A stretch of 42,614 nucleotides of DNA from Bacteroidales bacterium (lineage in GTDB: Bacteria; Bacteroidota; Bacteroidia; Bacteroidales; Tenuifilaceae): contig JAFGDZ010000017.1 in assembly GCA_016931855.1 (NCBI GenBank), positions 1-42,614 on the forward strand, written 5' to 3'. Shown piece after piece: positions 9,401 to 17,024 of the stretch. The notes beneath the pieces are model-generated. The model saw nothing but the letters and a program-made list of their open reading frames with translations. It had not been told where the DNA came from and did no database searches. A program made the position numbers and the translations under genes. Each line of letters begins with the position of its first letter. Position 1 is the first letter of the stretch.

Positions 9401-9716
9401 AAGTAAGACGGGTTGGCTCGCCCCCTTTGGCATCAACAACAAACACATCAAAGCTACCAAACCTATTAGAAGCAAAGGCTATGCGTGTACCATCGTTGCT
9501 CCAAACGGGCATGTAGTCCTGCTCTGGGTGCGTGGTTATGGCCGATGCAACACCACCGCTAACGGGCACAGTGTAAATATCGCCCTTGTAGGTAAAGGCA
9601 ATGGTTTGCCCATCGGGCGAAATGGCAGGGTAGCGAAGCCACTTTGGCGACTCCTGTGCCTTTACACACACAGCAACGGCTACCAGTGCAATGAATAGGG
9701 TTATTCTTTTTATCAT
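6459..9716 (-). CDS. Secreted Tricorn-type protease (S41 family)
   Basis: A 1085-residue periplasmic or exported peptidase with a signal peptide (MIKRITLFIALVAVAVCVKAQ). Residues ~25-570 contain repeated SPDG.xIAF and PVW-type PD40 beta-propeller blades. A very Lys/Glu-rich linker (~575-610) and a second set of propeller repeats follow, then a C1 domain, a PDZ domain (~800-850) and the S41 core. The Tricorn tetrad can be placed by spacing: Ser772-His773 (SHSG), Ser990 in YSDAS with Asp991, and Glu1047 in WMENLE. In Thermoplasma Tricorn the equivalents are Ser745-His746, Ser965 and Glu1023, so the spacing agrees within two residues. It probably degrades oligopeptides outside the cytoplasm. Candidate -7 box at 9815-9822. 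Confidence 0.9.
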   Translation of the reverse strand: MIKRITLFIALVAVAVCVKAQESPKWLRYPAISPDGQTIAFTYKGDIYTVPVSGGVASAITTHPEQDYMPVWSNDGTRIAFASNRFGSFDVFVVDAKGGEPTRLTYHSADELPQTFTTTNDAVLFGAARQDLVSHRQYPAGSQPELYSVPVNGGRVTQVLTTPAEAAKFASNGKFIVYHDKKGGENEWRKHHQSSIARDIWMYEPETGKHTQITSFKGEDRNPVLTADDKAIYFLTEEPGTFNVYKQNLQPNAPRVPVTSFKEHPVRFLSLSHNGTLCFGFDGEIYTLTEGGSPAKVSITVKGDEKVNREQLIRINGNVSEMAVSPDGKEVAFIARGEVFVAAVDGEFTKRITTTPEKEAFVSFTPDGKSVVYASERDGRWQVFKASKVRAEEPFFFASTLIKEEVLLSNENDNYQPLISPDGKMIAFIENRTTLKVMNLDSKEQRTLLTPNELYYMSDGGQYFTWSPDSKWLLADYSPTMANGEVILIPVDGSASFTNLTQSGYEDYGAKWVNKGKQILWFSTRKGLRSAANSGSRQVDVFSMFLTRDAWDKFKLDEEEYKLLKAIEEKEKKAKDDAKKKEESKDKKKKKDDAAKPDSSLKIDWDNLTERFARLTINSASIADAVLSKDGETLYYLARFEKGYNLWSVKLRSNEAKMEIAMDARSGSFEWDKEMKNLFLLADGRIYKVDVDKGKREGVKISSEIRMDRYAEREAMFNHVVLRTKRGFYTSSYHGINWDTLTQHYKQYLPYIGTGFDFTEMLSEMLGELNVSHSGARYYYRPSDGDRTASLGVFANYSHTGDGLQIAEVLEEGPLDKASFSVKPGMIIRQIDGETIAANTDYAAYLNRKADRFMLLDIFDPATGKAQQITVKPISLGEESQLLYRRWVKKNREEVDRLSGGELGYVHIPGMGDGPYRDTYSEMMGKYHNRKGVVVDTRFNGGGDLVADLAMFFTGHKFIEYTTETRALGYEPSFRWTKPTVALVGESNYSDASCFACGYQQLGIGKMIGMPVPGTCSFAGWEMLSDGETLWGMVPVSAKDIHGTWMENLEAVPDYVVKNTPEEIAKGRDQQLEKAVEVLLKETNK

Positions 9717-9814
9717 TATAACGTTAATTTAAGTGATACTAATCTACTTACTTTGTAGGCATACCCTCTAATATATGGTATTACCAGCCTAATGCTCATC
9801 CTAATTAAACTACA

Positions 9815-9822
9815 CAAAGTTA
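9815..9822 (-). promoter_or_regulatory. Candidate -7 box for the Tricorn gene
   Basis: TAACTTTG on the minus strand, about 99 bp upstream of the ATG; no clear -33 TTTG. Confidence 0.3.
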
Positions 9823-9878
9823 GTAAGGTTTACTCTGGTTTCTAAAATTAGATTGACGGAACAGCAAAGGCTCAAGAA

Positions 9879-9909
9879 AAAAGGGTGCGATAAGAATCAC
9901 ACCCTTTTT
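9879..9909 (-). terminator. Intrinsic terminator of the T9SS-secreted protein gene
   Basis: GGGTG/CACCC stem extended by A/T pairs, with a T-run on the minus strand, 18 bp after the stop codon at 9928. Confidence 0.8.
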
Positions 9910-9927
9910 CTGATATCAATGCATAAC

Positions 9928-12900
9928 CTATTGCTTAATAACCTTAATAACCCTTACAGCAGTTCCAACTCTTACCTTTGCAAGGTAAATTCCTGCGGCA
10001 ATGCTGTGGGCTGGGAGCTCAACTGTTGAGGTTCCGTTCCCTTGTACCTGTGCAACCTTTACTCCTGTTATGCTAAATAGCTCAACTAGCGTAATGGGCT
10101 CTTGGGTATCTATCCTAAGCATATCTGTAAAAGGATTTGGATATGCGCGGGCCACAACAGTGCCATTGCTGCCAACCCCCTGAACGGTTAAATCAACATC
10201 AACGGCAACAGCATCATCGGTAACGGTTACCTCGCCATTAACGGTGCTATGGCCGCCATGCGATGCTGTGTAGCCATACGTTCCAGCAGGAAGGCTAAAC
10301 ACTACATTGCCGCTTGCGTTGGTAGGCTGTGAGCCAAACCCATCAATGAATACCGATGCGCCCTCCAGAGCCTCTCCGTTGGCAACAACGCTAAAAGTAA
10401 CATCGTAGGTTGATGTACCCGTTGGGAGCATTATAACCTTAATTGTGGTATCCTTGTTTAGCGCAACGGTGCCGGTTACGTCCTGATAATCGGCTGCAGC
10501 AATGGTATAGCCATAGCTACCAATGGTTAAGCCAGAGAAGGTGTAGTTTCCCTCTGCCTCGGTAATGGCGTTAAAGGTAACCAATGCGTTGGTTATGGCG
10601 CTATTATCGGGGGTAACAACGTTAAAAACAACCGTATAGAAATAAGGTACCAGCACTACTTTAACAGTTGTATCCTTATAAATATCCATCGACCCTGTTT
10701 TGGCAAAGTACCCTTCGGCCTCAACGCTATACTCTACCTCTGTAGCAGGAGTTCTATTGGCAAAAACATAGCTGCCAGCACTGTTAGTCTCTGCGCTCAA
10801 GGTTATAACGGCATTGGATACAATACTACCAACAGTTGACTTAACCTCAAAAGTAACGGTGTATGTTATTAGGGTTAGCGTTACATTATGAGTAACATCG
10901 CTACTAGTAACTGTAACCTCCCCTGTTGCCTCCAAGTAACCATCCTTAGTAACGGAATAGGAGTACACACCTGCTTCCATTCCCATAAACAGATAATTAC
11001 CAACATCGTTGGTGCTTCCGTTTAGGGTGATAGTAGCATCGGTAATGGGCTCGTCATCCGCATTGGCCACGTTAAACGTTACGGAGTATGTAGCCACATT
11101 CTCAATGGTTTTAAACCACCAACCATCGGACCAAGGACCAGCGTTACCATTGCTCACACCTGCAACACGCCAGTAGTACGTTGTGTTTAGGCTGAATGGC
11201 TGAGCAAAAGTAGTATCGGTTAAATCGGTAGTTTCGGTAATGATGCTGGTAAAATTGGCATCGGAGGCAATTTGAATCTTGTAGGTTTGAGCATTTACCG
11301 CACTGCGCCACTTTAGGGTTGCGCTAAGCGCGATATTTTGCGCACCGTTTGCGGGAGTATGCAGCGTTACCTTTTCTGGCAGGTTTGCCACAGTGGTAAA
11401 CTTCCAAACCTGCGACCAGGTGCTTTCGCCCATTGCCGATACCGCCTTAACACGCCAGTAGTAGCTAGTATTTGAAGCAAGCTGATTTGGGATGGCCAAT
11501 GAAACATCGGTTAACCCATCCATATCAATAATGGTAGTAGCAAAGCCCATGTCTGTTGATAGCTGTAGCGTGTAGCTTTGGGCACGGGCTGCAGCATTCC
11601 AGGTAAGTGTTGGTTGTAGCAATACCGATTGCAGGTTATTGCTTGGCGCAACCAGAACGGGAGCCGATGGTGGATAAACCGTTCCCTCCCACTCGTATGC
11701 GCCCATATCAACAGTAGCCGTTCCATCGTTATTGCCATCAAAAATGCGGTTATTCTCGTCTAAATCAACGGTTACGCCACTTGGTAAAAGGGCATTGCTA
11801 CCAGCATCAATGGCAGGAGATGTGCCGGGAATTCTGTAGTTACCGCTTGCAGGATCAACAAAATCGGGATTTTCAATAATATTTCCAGTTCCCGATACGC
11901 CGCCCTTAACATTGCTGTTAACAACAATAAGGGTTCCCGTTCCCGCAACGGTTGATGTTTGCGATTCGCCCCAAACAATGGAGTTCTTAATGCTCATATT
12001 GTCGGCGCCACACTTAATGCCTGTAGCTATATTATCGGCAATGGTTACGTTAATAAGCTCAACCGTACCTGTGTTTGTGCCGCCCCTGTATCCCTCGGGT
12101 TTATTTTTGGCTACTAGCGTGTTAGCTACAGTAATTTTCCCTCCGTTATTGTAGATACCTCCACCAGAACCACTACTTTGGTTACTGGAAATATCGGCAC
12201 GGCTAATGGTTACCGTTCCCGCAGCAATGCTTAACCCAGCACCTAAGCTAGAACGATTTCCTCGTACGGTAATACCTGTAAGCGTTACGTTACTATTCTG
12301 TAGGTATATTGCACCGCCACCAATGCGCCCCTCGTTTCCATCTAAAGTGATATTTATCAAGCTAATTGGCGAGTACTGTAGAAAGATACCGCCACCATAG
12401 TCGGCATAGCAGCCCGATACGCTGATATTACTTATGGTTGCACCCGCTGCCGAGCCATAGATACCCGCGCCAGCCCTATCGGCCGACGACCATGAGCTTG
12501 TAGCCTTATCGGCACGACCACTAACGATGTAAAAACCATCAATAACAGCTGTGCTATTGGTGTTTGATGCGGTTACAACGGTGTATGCATTATCGGCGTT
12601 GGTAGATGAGCCTGAGCCATCGCCAAGTAAATCGCCGCTAAGGTAAACGGCATTGAGTTTCCAGTTACGCTCGGCACGAGTAGCTTCCTTTCCAGAAAAG
12701 CCGCCGTAAATGGCTACGCCATTTTTTAGCACAAACGACAATGTACGGTCAACATTAGCGGCAATAGCGCCTGGTTGCGGAGTATAAGTGCCCGATGCAA
12801 CCCAAATTTCAGTACCCGATGTAGCGGCAGCCAATGCGGCTTGCAACTCGGTATAAGCGTTAGCCCAGCTCTCGCCCGTATTAGTTCCCGTAGCCGATTT

Positions 12901-12996
12901 CTTTACATACACTACTTGCTGCGCAACTAGGGTAAATGAATAAAGCGAAACGATAAGAGCTGATAGTACTAACTTTTTGAGTAAACGGTGGTTCAT
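9928..12996 (-). CDS. Large T9SS-secreted beta-helix/Fn3 protein
   Basis: ATG at 12996 is chosen over one 21 bases upstream because it directly precedes a normal signal peptide (MNHRLLKKLVLSALIVSLYS...). The 1022-residue product has in order: a right-handed beta-helix of the DUF1565/choice-of-anchor-Q kind (~25-410; GGGIF, GGGIYN and GAGLS turns, ending in SPAIDAGSN and VDMGAYEW); two Fn3-like domains (SPVL/YYWRVKA...W.FTT and YYWRVAG...WWFKT); four ~75-residue CarboxypepD_reg-like repeats (TVTFNV...GYxxxxGxV); and a C-terminal sorting domain (ARAYPNPFTDMLRI ... GIYLAKVRVG...IKVIKQ). The last is the type IX secretion signal, so the protein is released or anchored at the cell surface. No catalytic residues are evident; adhesion or glycan binding is possible. 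Confidence 0.9.
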   Translation of the reverse strand: MNHRLLKKLVLSALIVSLYSFTLVAQQVVYVKKSATGTNTGESWANAYTELQAALAAATSGTEIWVASGTYTPQPGAIAANVDRTLSFVLKNGVAIYGGFSGKEATRAERNWKLNAVYLSGDLLGDGSGSSTNADNAYTVVTASNTNSTAVIDGFYIVSGRADKATSSWSSADRAGAGIYGSAAGATISNISVSGCYADYGGGIFLQYSPISLINITLDGNEGRIGGGAIYLQNSNVTLTGITVRGNRSSLGAGLSIAAGTVTISRADISSNQSSGSGGGIYNNGGKITVANTLVAKNKPEGYRGGTNTGTVELINVTIADNIATGIKCGADNMSIKNSIVWGESQTSTVAGTGTLIVVNSNVKGGVSGTGNIIENPDFVDPASGNYRIPGTSPAIDAGSNALLPSGVTVDLDENNRIFDGNNDGTATVDMGAYEWEGTVYPPSAPVLVAPSNNLQSVLLQPTLTWNAAARAQSYTLQLSTDMGFATTIIDMDGLTDVSLAIPNQLASNTSYYWRVKAVSAMGESTWSQVWKFTTVANLPEKVTLHTPANGAQNIALSATLKWRSAVNAQTYKIQIASDANFTSIITETTDLTDTTFAQPFSLNTTYYWRVAGVSNGNAGPWSDGWWFKTIENVATYSVTFNVANADDEPITDATITLNGSTNDVGNYLFMGMEAGVYSYSVTKDGYLEATGEVTVTSSDVTHNVTLTLITYTVTFEVKSTVGSIVSNAVITLSAETNSAGSYVFANRTPATEVEYSVEAEGYFAKTGSMDIYKDTTVKVVLVPYFYTVVFNVVTPDNSAITNALVTFNAITEAEGNYTFSGLTIGSYGYTIAAADYQDVTGTVALNKDTTIKVIMLPTGTSTYDVTFSVVANGEALEGASVFIDGFGSQPTNASGNVVFSLPAGTYGYTASHGGHSTVNGEVTVTDDAVAVDVDLTVQGVGSNGTVVARAYPNPFTDMLRIDTQEPITLVELFSITGVKVAQVQGNGTSTVELPAHSIAAGIYLAKVRVGTAVRVIKVIKQ

Positions 12997-13088
12997 AAGC
13001 GTATTTTTAGTAAGCATCTATTTTTTACGAAGATAATTATAAAAAGGATTGGTAAAAACTATAAAAAAGCGATATGGGAGCATTACAC

Positions 13089-14186
13089 CTAATCTTTCCC
13101 CTTTAAAGCACGTTCAACCACGCTAAGCATTGCAAGCGATTCCGTTTCCCAGCAAAGCTGTTGCGCTGCTTTTTCTGTATTGATAATCCACTTGTTAAAC
13201 CTAGCAGTATTGTTAAAAGCCTCCTCAATATCCAGAGCAAGTTCATGAGCATTTTTTGCTTCTGATACTAACCCAACATCAAAGGTGTCAACAAGACTCT
13301 TCATATCGGGCAGGTTACTAACCAGAACGGGAACGCGTAGCTGTATGTAGTCGAACAGCTTATTGGGTAGCGCAAAACGGTAATTTAGGCCTAAATCCTC
13401 CTCCAACGAAACACCCAAAGAGGCTCTTGCTGTTTGCTCAGCAAGCATCTCAAGGGGTAATCTACCCAAAAAGTGCACCCTACCATGGAGATCAAGCTCG
13501 CCAACCAATTTGCGCAAAGCGATACTTAAATCCCCTTCGCCTGCAATAAGCAACGTGTAGCTTGGTAAATGGACCATGCTCTCTATTAACCGCTCTAGCC
13601 CTCGACCCACATTAAGAGCACCCTGATAAATTATGGTAAGCGGCTCATGTGTATCACCACTACGTGTGGCGGCAAAGGGAACATTCCTTACAACAGACAT
13701 AGCGACACCATAGCGCACTTTATACTCGCCAGCAATGCCCTCCGATACGGTAATGCTATGCTCGCAGCGCGGAACAAGCAGTCGCTCAAGTGCTCGCCAA
13801 ATTCTAGTTGGCACCTTTCTACCAATAAGTTCAGGTAGTTCAGAAAATAGCTCGTGAGCATCAAACACTAAAGGCTTTTGCCTTATAACGCTTGCCAGCT
13901 TACAGGCTAAAAGGGTATCTAGATCGTTGGAATAAATTAAATCTACACGAGAAAAGAGCAGTAAAAAGAACATCCGCAAATTAAACTCGGCATAGAATAG
14001 GAATCCCTTACCAAAAATCATCCTAAGCAGGCGCACAGAGTAGCCCCGTTGTGGCTTTTGGGTGGTTAGCGGCAACCAGCGCCCATACGCAACCACACTA
14101 TGCTGCATACTAAGCGTAAACGCAGTGCGATGCACACGCTGGTCGGAGACCAAATCGGTTGTTGCAACAATTGCTATTCGTGCCAA
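13089..14186 (-). CDS. Group 4 glycosyltransferase
   Basis: A 365-residue GT-B enzyme. The N-terminal Rossmann half begins MARIAIVATTDLVSDQRVHR; FDAHELFSELPEL follows. The C-terminal nucleotide-sugar half shows YQGALNVGRGLERLIESM, IAGEGDL, VHFLGRLP and ALPNKLFDYIQLRVPVLVS, where the GT4 family normally has the E-x7-E region. Donor and acceptor cannot be told; a surface polysaccharide role is usual. The start is TTG at 14186: an in-frame stop lies four codons upstream and no ATG is near. The start lies inside the end of the preceding gene (13-bp overlap), suggesting translational coupling although the two functions are unrelated. Confidence 0.85.
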   Translation of the reverse strand: MARIAIVATTDLVSDQRVHRTAFTLSMQHSVVAYGRWLPLTTQKPQRGYSVRLLRMIFGKGFLFYAEFNLRMFFLLLFSRVDLIYSNDLDTLLACKLASVIRQKPLVFDAHELFSELPELIGRKVPTRIWRALERLLVPRCEHSITVSEGIAGEYKVRYGVAMSVVRNVPFAATRSGDTHEPLTIIYQGALNVGRGLERLIESMVHLPSYTLLIAGEGDLSIALRKLVGELDLHGRVHFLGRLPLEMLAEQTARASLGVSLEEDLGLNYRFALPNKLFDYIQLRVPVLVSNLPDMKSLVDTFDVGLVSEAKNAHELALDIEEAFNNTARFNKWIINTEKAAQQLCWETESLAMLSVVERALKGKD

Positions 14187-15568
14187 TGGGGAGTTTTAGT
14201 TGTTAGTTTCTCTCGCAAAGAATAACCTTTCGCTGTTAATCTATATTTTTGCTTACTACTATTCGGCTTTTCGGGTATGGTTAACTCTATTAATTGGTCA
14301 TCTAATGCTGGCTGCAAATAATTCTTCCTGAAATTCTCTCTATTAGCCAATTTAAGCCTATCCTGCAAATCTTGTCTCGTATGTTCTCCTATAAAAACTC
14401 TTAATAACGTCTCAACTTGCGTGGTTACTTGCATGGCTACTTGCATGGCTACTTGCATGGCGTTCTGTCCTATTATACTTAGCGAAATTTTCTCAGATGC
14501 AGGAAAAACCATCCGCAAATAATTATCAGAGAACTTGAAACAGTCTTTATCATATGCTTGCAATATTCTTGGCACACCAGACCCCAATTGCTCAACCATT
14601 CCTAAGTCTTTGAATACTCGCATAAGTTCCTTGTTTCTAGGCAATGAAAATCCCTCAAAAAAATCCTCTCTTGTCATTCCGTCGAATAATCCACCATAAC
14701 TAGTTATTTCCAGCCTATCAGAAAAGATCTCAAACTTGGGAGGTATTTCTCTAGTGTAATCGTTATGAATAATTGCATTAATAATTGCCTCACGCAAAGC
14801 AACTGCATTCCAAAGCCTTGTATCAATACGTTCCTTAGAAGTAATTTGGGATATCGTCTTGTTTTCTAAATCCAGTTTGTCTAAAACGCTTTTTGTTGCT
14901 TTCACTAAAGAACAATAACCGTACTCATTATTCTCCACCAAATTAACTCTATCTACTCCTGAGTATTTTGCCACTTTTATAGATGTCCCATTTTCATCTG
15001 CAAGCAGATATGCCACGTAATTAAGGTTATTATCCTCAGTAAGAAGCTCTAAGGTTTTCTTGAATTGACTAGAAAGATCGTACCCTTTTTCTTCATAATA
15101 AATTCTAAGTTGTTCAAATGTTAAATCCTGACGATTCGATCTTATTTTACCCAGTGAATTTCTAGTACGTGTGGCAAAAAGTTTTTCAATCATTCCCTGT
15201 GGCATTGGCTCTGCTGCTGTTCCTACTCGGATAAAGCAGCCTTTCTCTGTCATTCCAAATTTTTTCTTGAAATATGGTTTTTCTGTTCCTCCGGCAACAA
15301 TTATCTTAATAAGTTCTTTACCCTCTCTTATTTCGGAAACAACATCAAACAATCCCATTGCTGAAGGTGAAATGTTGTTTTTAATACGGTCTTTAATTTT
15401 AAGCATATCACTATCAACATCAGAGATCCCTCGAACGTTTCCAAACTTGTCTATTCCAATATATATTAAGCCGCCCTCGGTATAATTGAGAAAAGCTATA
15501 ACCTCTTTTTCAATATCAACATCTACATTAAGTTCTTGTTTGTTTTCTATCCGATTAGTTTCCGACAT
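14174..15568 (-). CDS. AlbA_2/Schlafen-type ATP-binding regulator-like protein
   Basis: A 464-residue protein of the family annotated as AlbA_2 (divergent AAA_4) plus HATPase_c_4. The N-terminus carries EVIAFLNYTEGGLIYIGIDK and IKNNISPSAMGLFDV. The middle has ALREAIINAIIHNDYTRE, FEIFSDRLEITSYGGLFDGM and GMVEQLGSGVPRI (GHKL-like ATP-binding signatures). The C-terminal ~90 residues form a winged-helix-like region. Between them is MQVAMQVAMQVTTQV, encoded by 12-bp tandem repeats. These proteins are common accessory genes in bacteria and are mostly uncharacterised; a regulatory or stress/defence role is guessed. Codon use is more AT-rich than the GT4 gene it overlaps, so it may be a recent arrival. 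Confidence 0.8.
   Translation of the reverse strand: MSETNRIENKQELNVDVDIEKEVIAFLNYTEGGLIYIGIDKFGNVRGISDVDSDMLKIKDRIKNNISPSAMGLFDVVSEIREGKELIKIIVAGGTEKPYFKKKFGMTEKGCFIRVGTAAEPMPQGMIEKLFATRTRNSLGKIRSNRQDLTFEQLRIYYEEKGYDLSSQFKKTLELLTEDNNLNYVAYLLADENGTSIKVAKYSGVDRVNLVENNEYGYCSLVKATKSVLDKLDLENKTISQITSKERIDTRLWNAVALREAIINAIIHNDYTREIPPKFEIFSDRLEITSYGGLFDGMTREDFFEGFSLPRNKELMRVFKDLGMVEQLGSGVPRILQAYDKDCFKFSDNYLRMVFPASEKISLSIIGQNAMQVAMQVAMQVTTQVETLLRVFIGEHTRQDLQDRLKLANRENFRKNYLQPALDDQLIELTIPEKPNSSKQKYRLTAKGYSLREKLTTKTPHWHE
14416..14461. repeat. 12-bp tandem repeat, 3.8 copies, in coding sequence
   Basis: Units begin CTTGCATGGCTA on the plus strand, at 14416, 14428, 14440 and 14452. The first unit has two substitutions and the last is partial. 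They encode the Met-Gln-Val-Ala repeats of the minus-strand ATP-binding protein. Confidence 0.9.
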
Positions 15569-15716
15569 ATCCTAAACAATTTCTTTTATACTCAGATACT
15601 GGTATTAACACAAAATTAATAAAATAGAAATGGTGCGACGGAAATGCGAGAAATCTTTTGCTCATCTTGCTTGAGTGAAGTGGTCTCCTAAACGCAAGAG
15701 GTCTACACCAAATTGC

Positions 15717-15724
15717 TATCTTTG
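15717..15724 (+). promoter_or_regulatory. Candidate -7 box for murB
   Basis: TATCTTTG, 16 bp upstream of the chosen ATG at 15741; supports the short start over an in-frame ATG-like codon at 15675. Confidence 0.4.
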
Positions 15725-15740
15725 CAAAAATAGTAAGCAA

Positions 15741-16757
15741 ATGAACACAATAAATACAAATTATCCGCTTAAAAGCAAGAATACCTTTGGATTTGACATT
15801 GTTGCAGCACATTACGCCGAAGCCAAAACGCCAGGCGAACTTATAGAACTGCTAAAGCACTGCGCTAACGAGAATCTTAAGCTATATATACTGGGAGGAG
15901 GCTCCAACGTTATATTCCCAGGCAATTTTGATGGGCTAGTTATTCACCCTAGCATGGACGAGATTTCCCTTGTTGATGAAACCGACGAGTTTGCAACCTA
16001 CCGCGTTGGTGCGGGTATTTGCTGGGATTCGCTTGTTGCATTTACTGTTGATAAGGGGTTAGGCGGATTGGAGAACCTTTCGCTAATACCTGGTGATGTT
16101 GGCGCTTGTCCCATTCAGAACATTGGCGCTTACGGTGTGGAGGCAAAGGATTGCATTGTATCGGTTGAGGGCGTGCTGCGCGAATCGATGTTCCCCTTTG
16201 AGCTAAAGAACCACGAGTGCCATTTTGGTTACCGCAATAGCATTTTTAAGAATGAGCTTAAGGGAAAAGTGGTAATTACCCACGTTACGTTTAGGCTAAG
16301 CAAACAGCCCACGCTTATTACCCACTACGGCAACCTTGAGGAGGAACTGACCAAATATCCCGAAAAAAGCATAAAAACAGTTCGCCAGGCGGTAATAGCC
16401 ATAAGGGAGAGCAAGCTTCCCGATCCTAAGGAGCAGGGCAACGCAGGCAGCTTTTTTAAAAACCCAATAGTTAGCGTTGATTTGGTTAAGGAGCTAGAGG
16501 AAAGGTTTGATAGGGTTCCGTTCTACCCTATCGACTCGCAAACCGTTAAGCTACCTGCGGGTTGGCTAATTGAGCAAAGCGGTTGGAAAGGCAAGCGGGT
16601 TGGCAATGTTGGCGTACACGCCAAGCAAGCACTGGTTTTGGTAAACCACGGTGATGGTACAGGTACCGAAGTTATTCAACTGGCAAAAACCATTATCGAT
16701 TCCGTAAAGCAGCAGTTTAGCGTTGACCTAGAGATGGAAGTAAATGTAGTGGAGTAG
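15741..16757 (+). CDS. murB: UDP-N-acetylenolpyruvoylglucosamine reductase
   Basis: MurB reduces UDP-GlcNAc-enolpyruvate to UDP-MurNAc with NADPH in peptidoglycan precursor synthesis, using bound FAD in the cytoplasm. The 338-residue protein shows the FAD-binding segment LGGGSNVIFPGNFDGLVIH, GLGGLENLSLIPGDVGACPIQNIGAYG, the GYRNSIFKN motif, GNAGSFFKNPIV with the catalytic Ser, and a C-terminal domain (LPAGWLIEQSGWKGKRVGNVGVHAKQ...). This is the E. coli-like architecture. ATG at 15741 gives the normal family length; the longer frame from 15675 adds 22 residues that overlap the promoter box. Confidence 0.95.
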   Translation: MNTINTNYPLKSKNTFGFDIVAAHYAEAKTPGELIELLKHCANENLKLYILGGGSNVIFPGNFDGLVIHPSMDEISLVDETDEFATYRVGAGICWDSLVAFTVDKGLGGLENLSLIPGDVGACPIQNIGAYGVEAKDCIVSVEGVLRESMFPFELKNHECHFGYRNSIFKNELKGKVVITHVTFRLSKQPTLITHYGNLEEELTKYPEKSIKTVRQAVIAIRESKLPDPKEQGNAGSFFKNPIVSVDLVKELEERFDRVPFYPIDSQTVKLPAGWLIEQSGWKGKRVGNVGVHAKQALVLVNHGDGTGTEVIQLAKTIIDSVKQQFSVDLEMEVNVVE

Positions 16758-17024
16758 CAAAGAGACCTATCGAATTCAATTACAGAATGTCTAAATATCA
16801 ATTTAACTCCTTTTATATGTATAGGCATAACGTAAGTTCAATTAGAAAATACGTAGGGATTTTTGCACTATACGCTTAAATAACGCCAGCAAGAAGCTGC
16901 TAATTAAAGCAACGTTTTGTTTTGCCTGAAGTAAAAGTTTTTTGTTGAACTCTAAAACAAGGGATACTGAGGGCTTTTTCTAAACACAAGCTTTCGCATG
17001 CTCGTGAAATTTTGAGTTCTGGAA
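16758..17024. other. Intergenic, convergent gene ends, no gene seen
   Basis: The murB and RND genes converge here. I see no hairpin with a T-run for either strand, only a weak long-range inverted repeat (GAACTC at ~16949, GAGTTC at ~17014). Confidence 0.3.

Noticed and set aside
14416-14461. CRISPR-like array
   Set aside because: Repeats are 12 bp, contiguous and in-frame coding; no spacers.
16758-17024. tRNA or terminator between murB and the RND gene
   Set aside because: No cloverleaf or stem with T-run found; only a weak, widely spaced inverted repeat.
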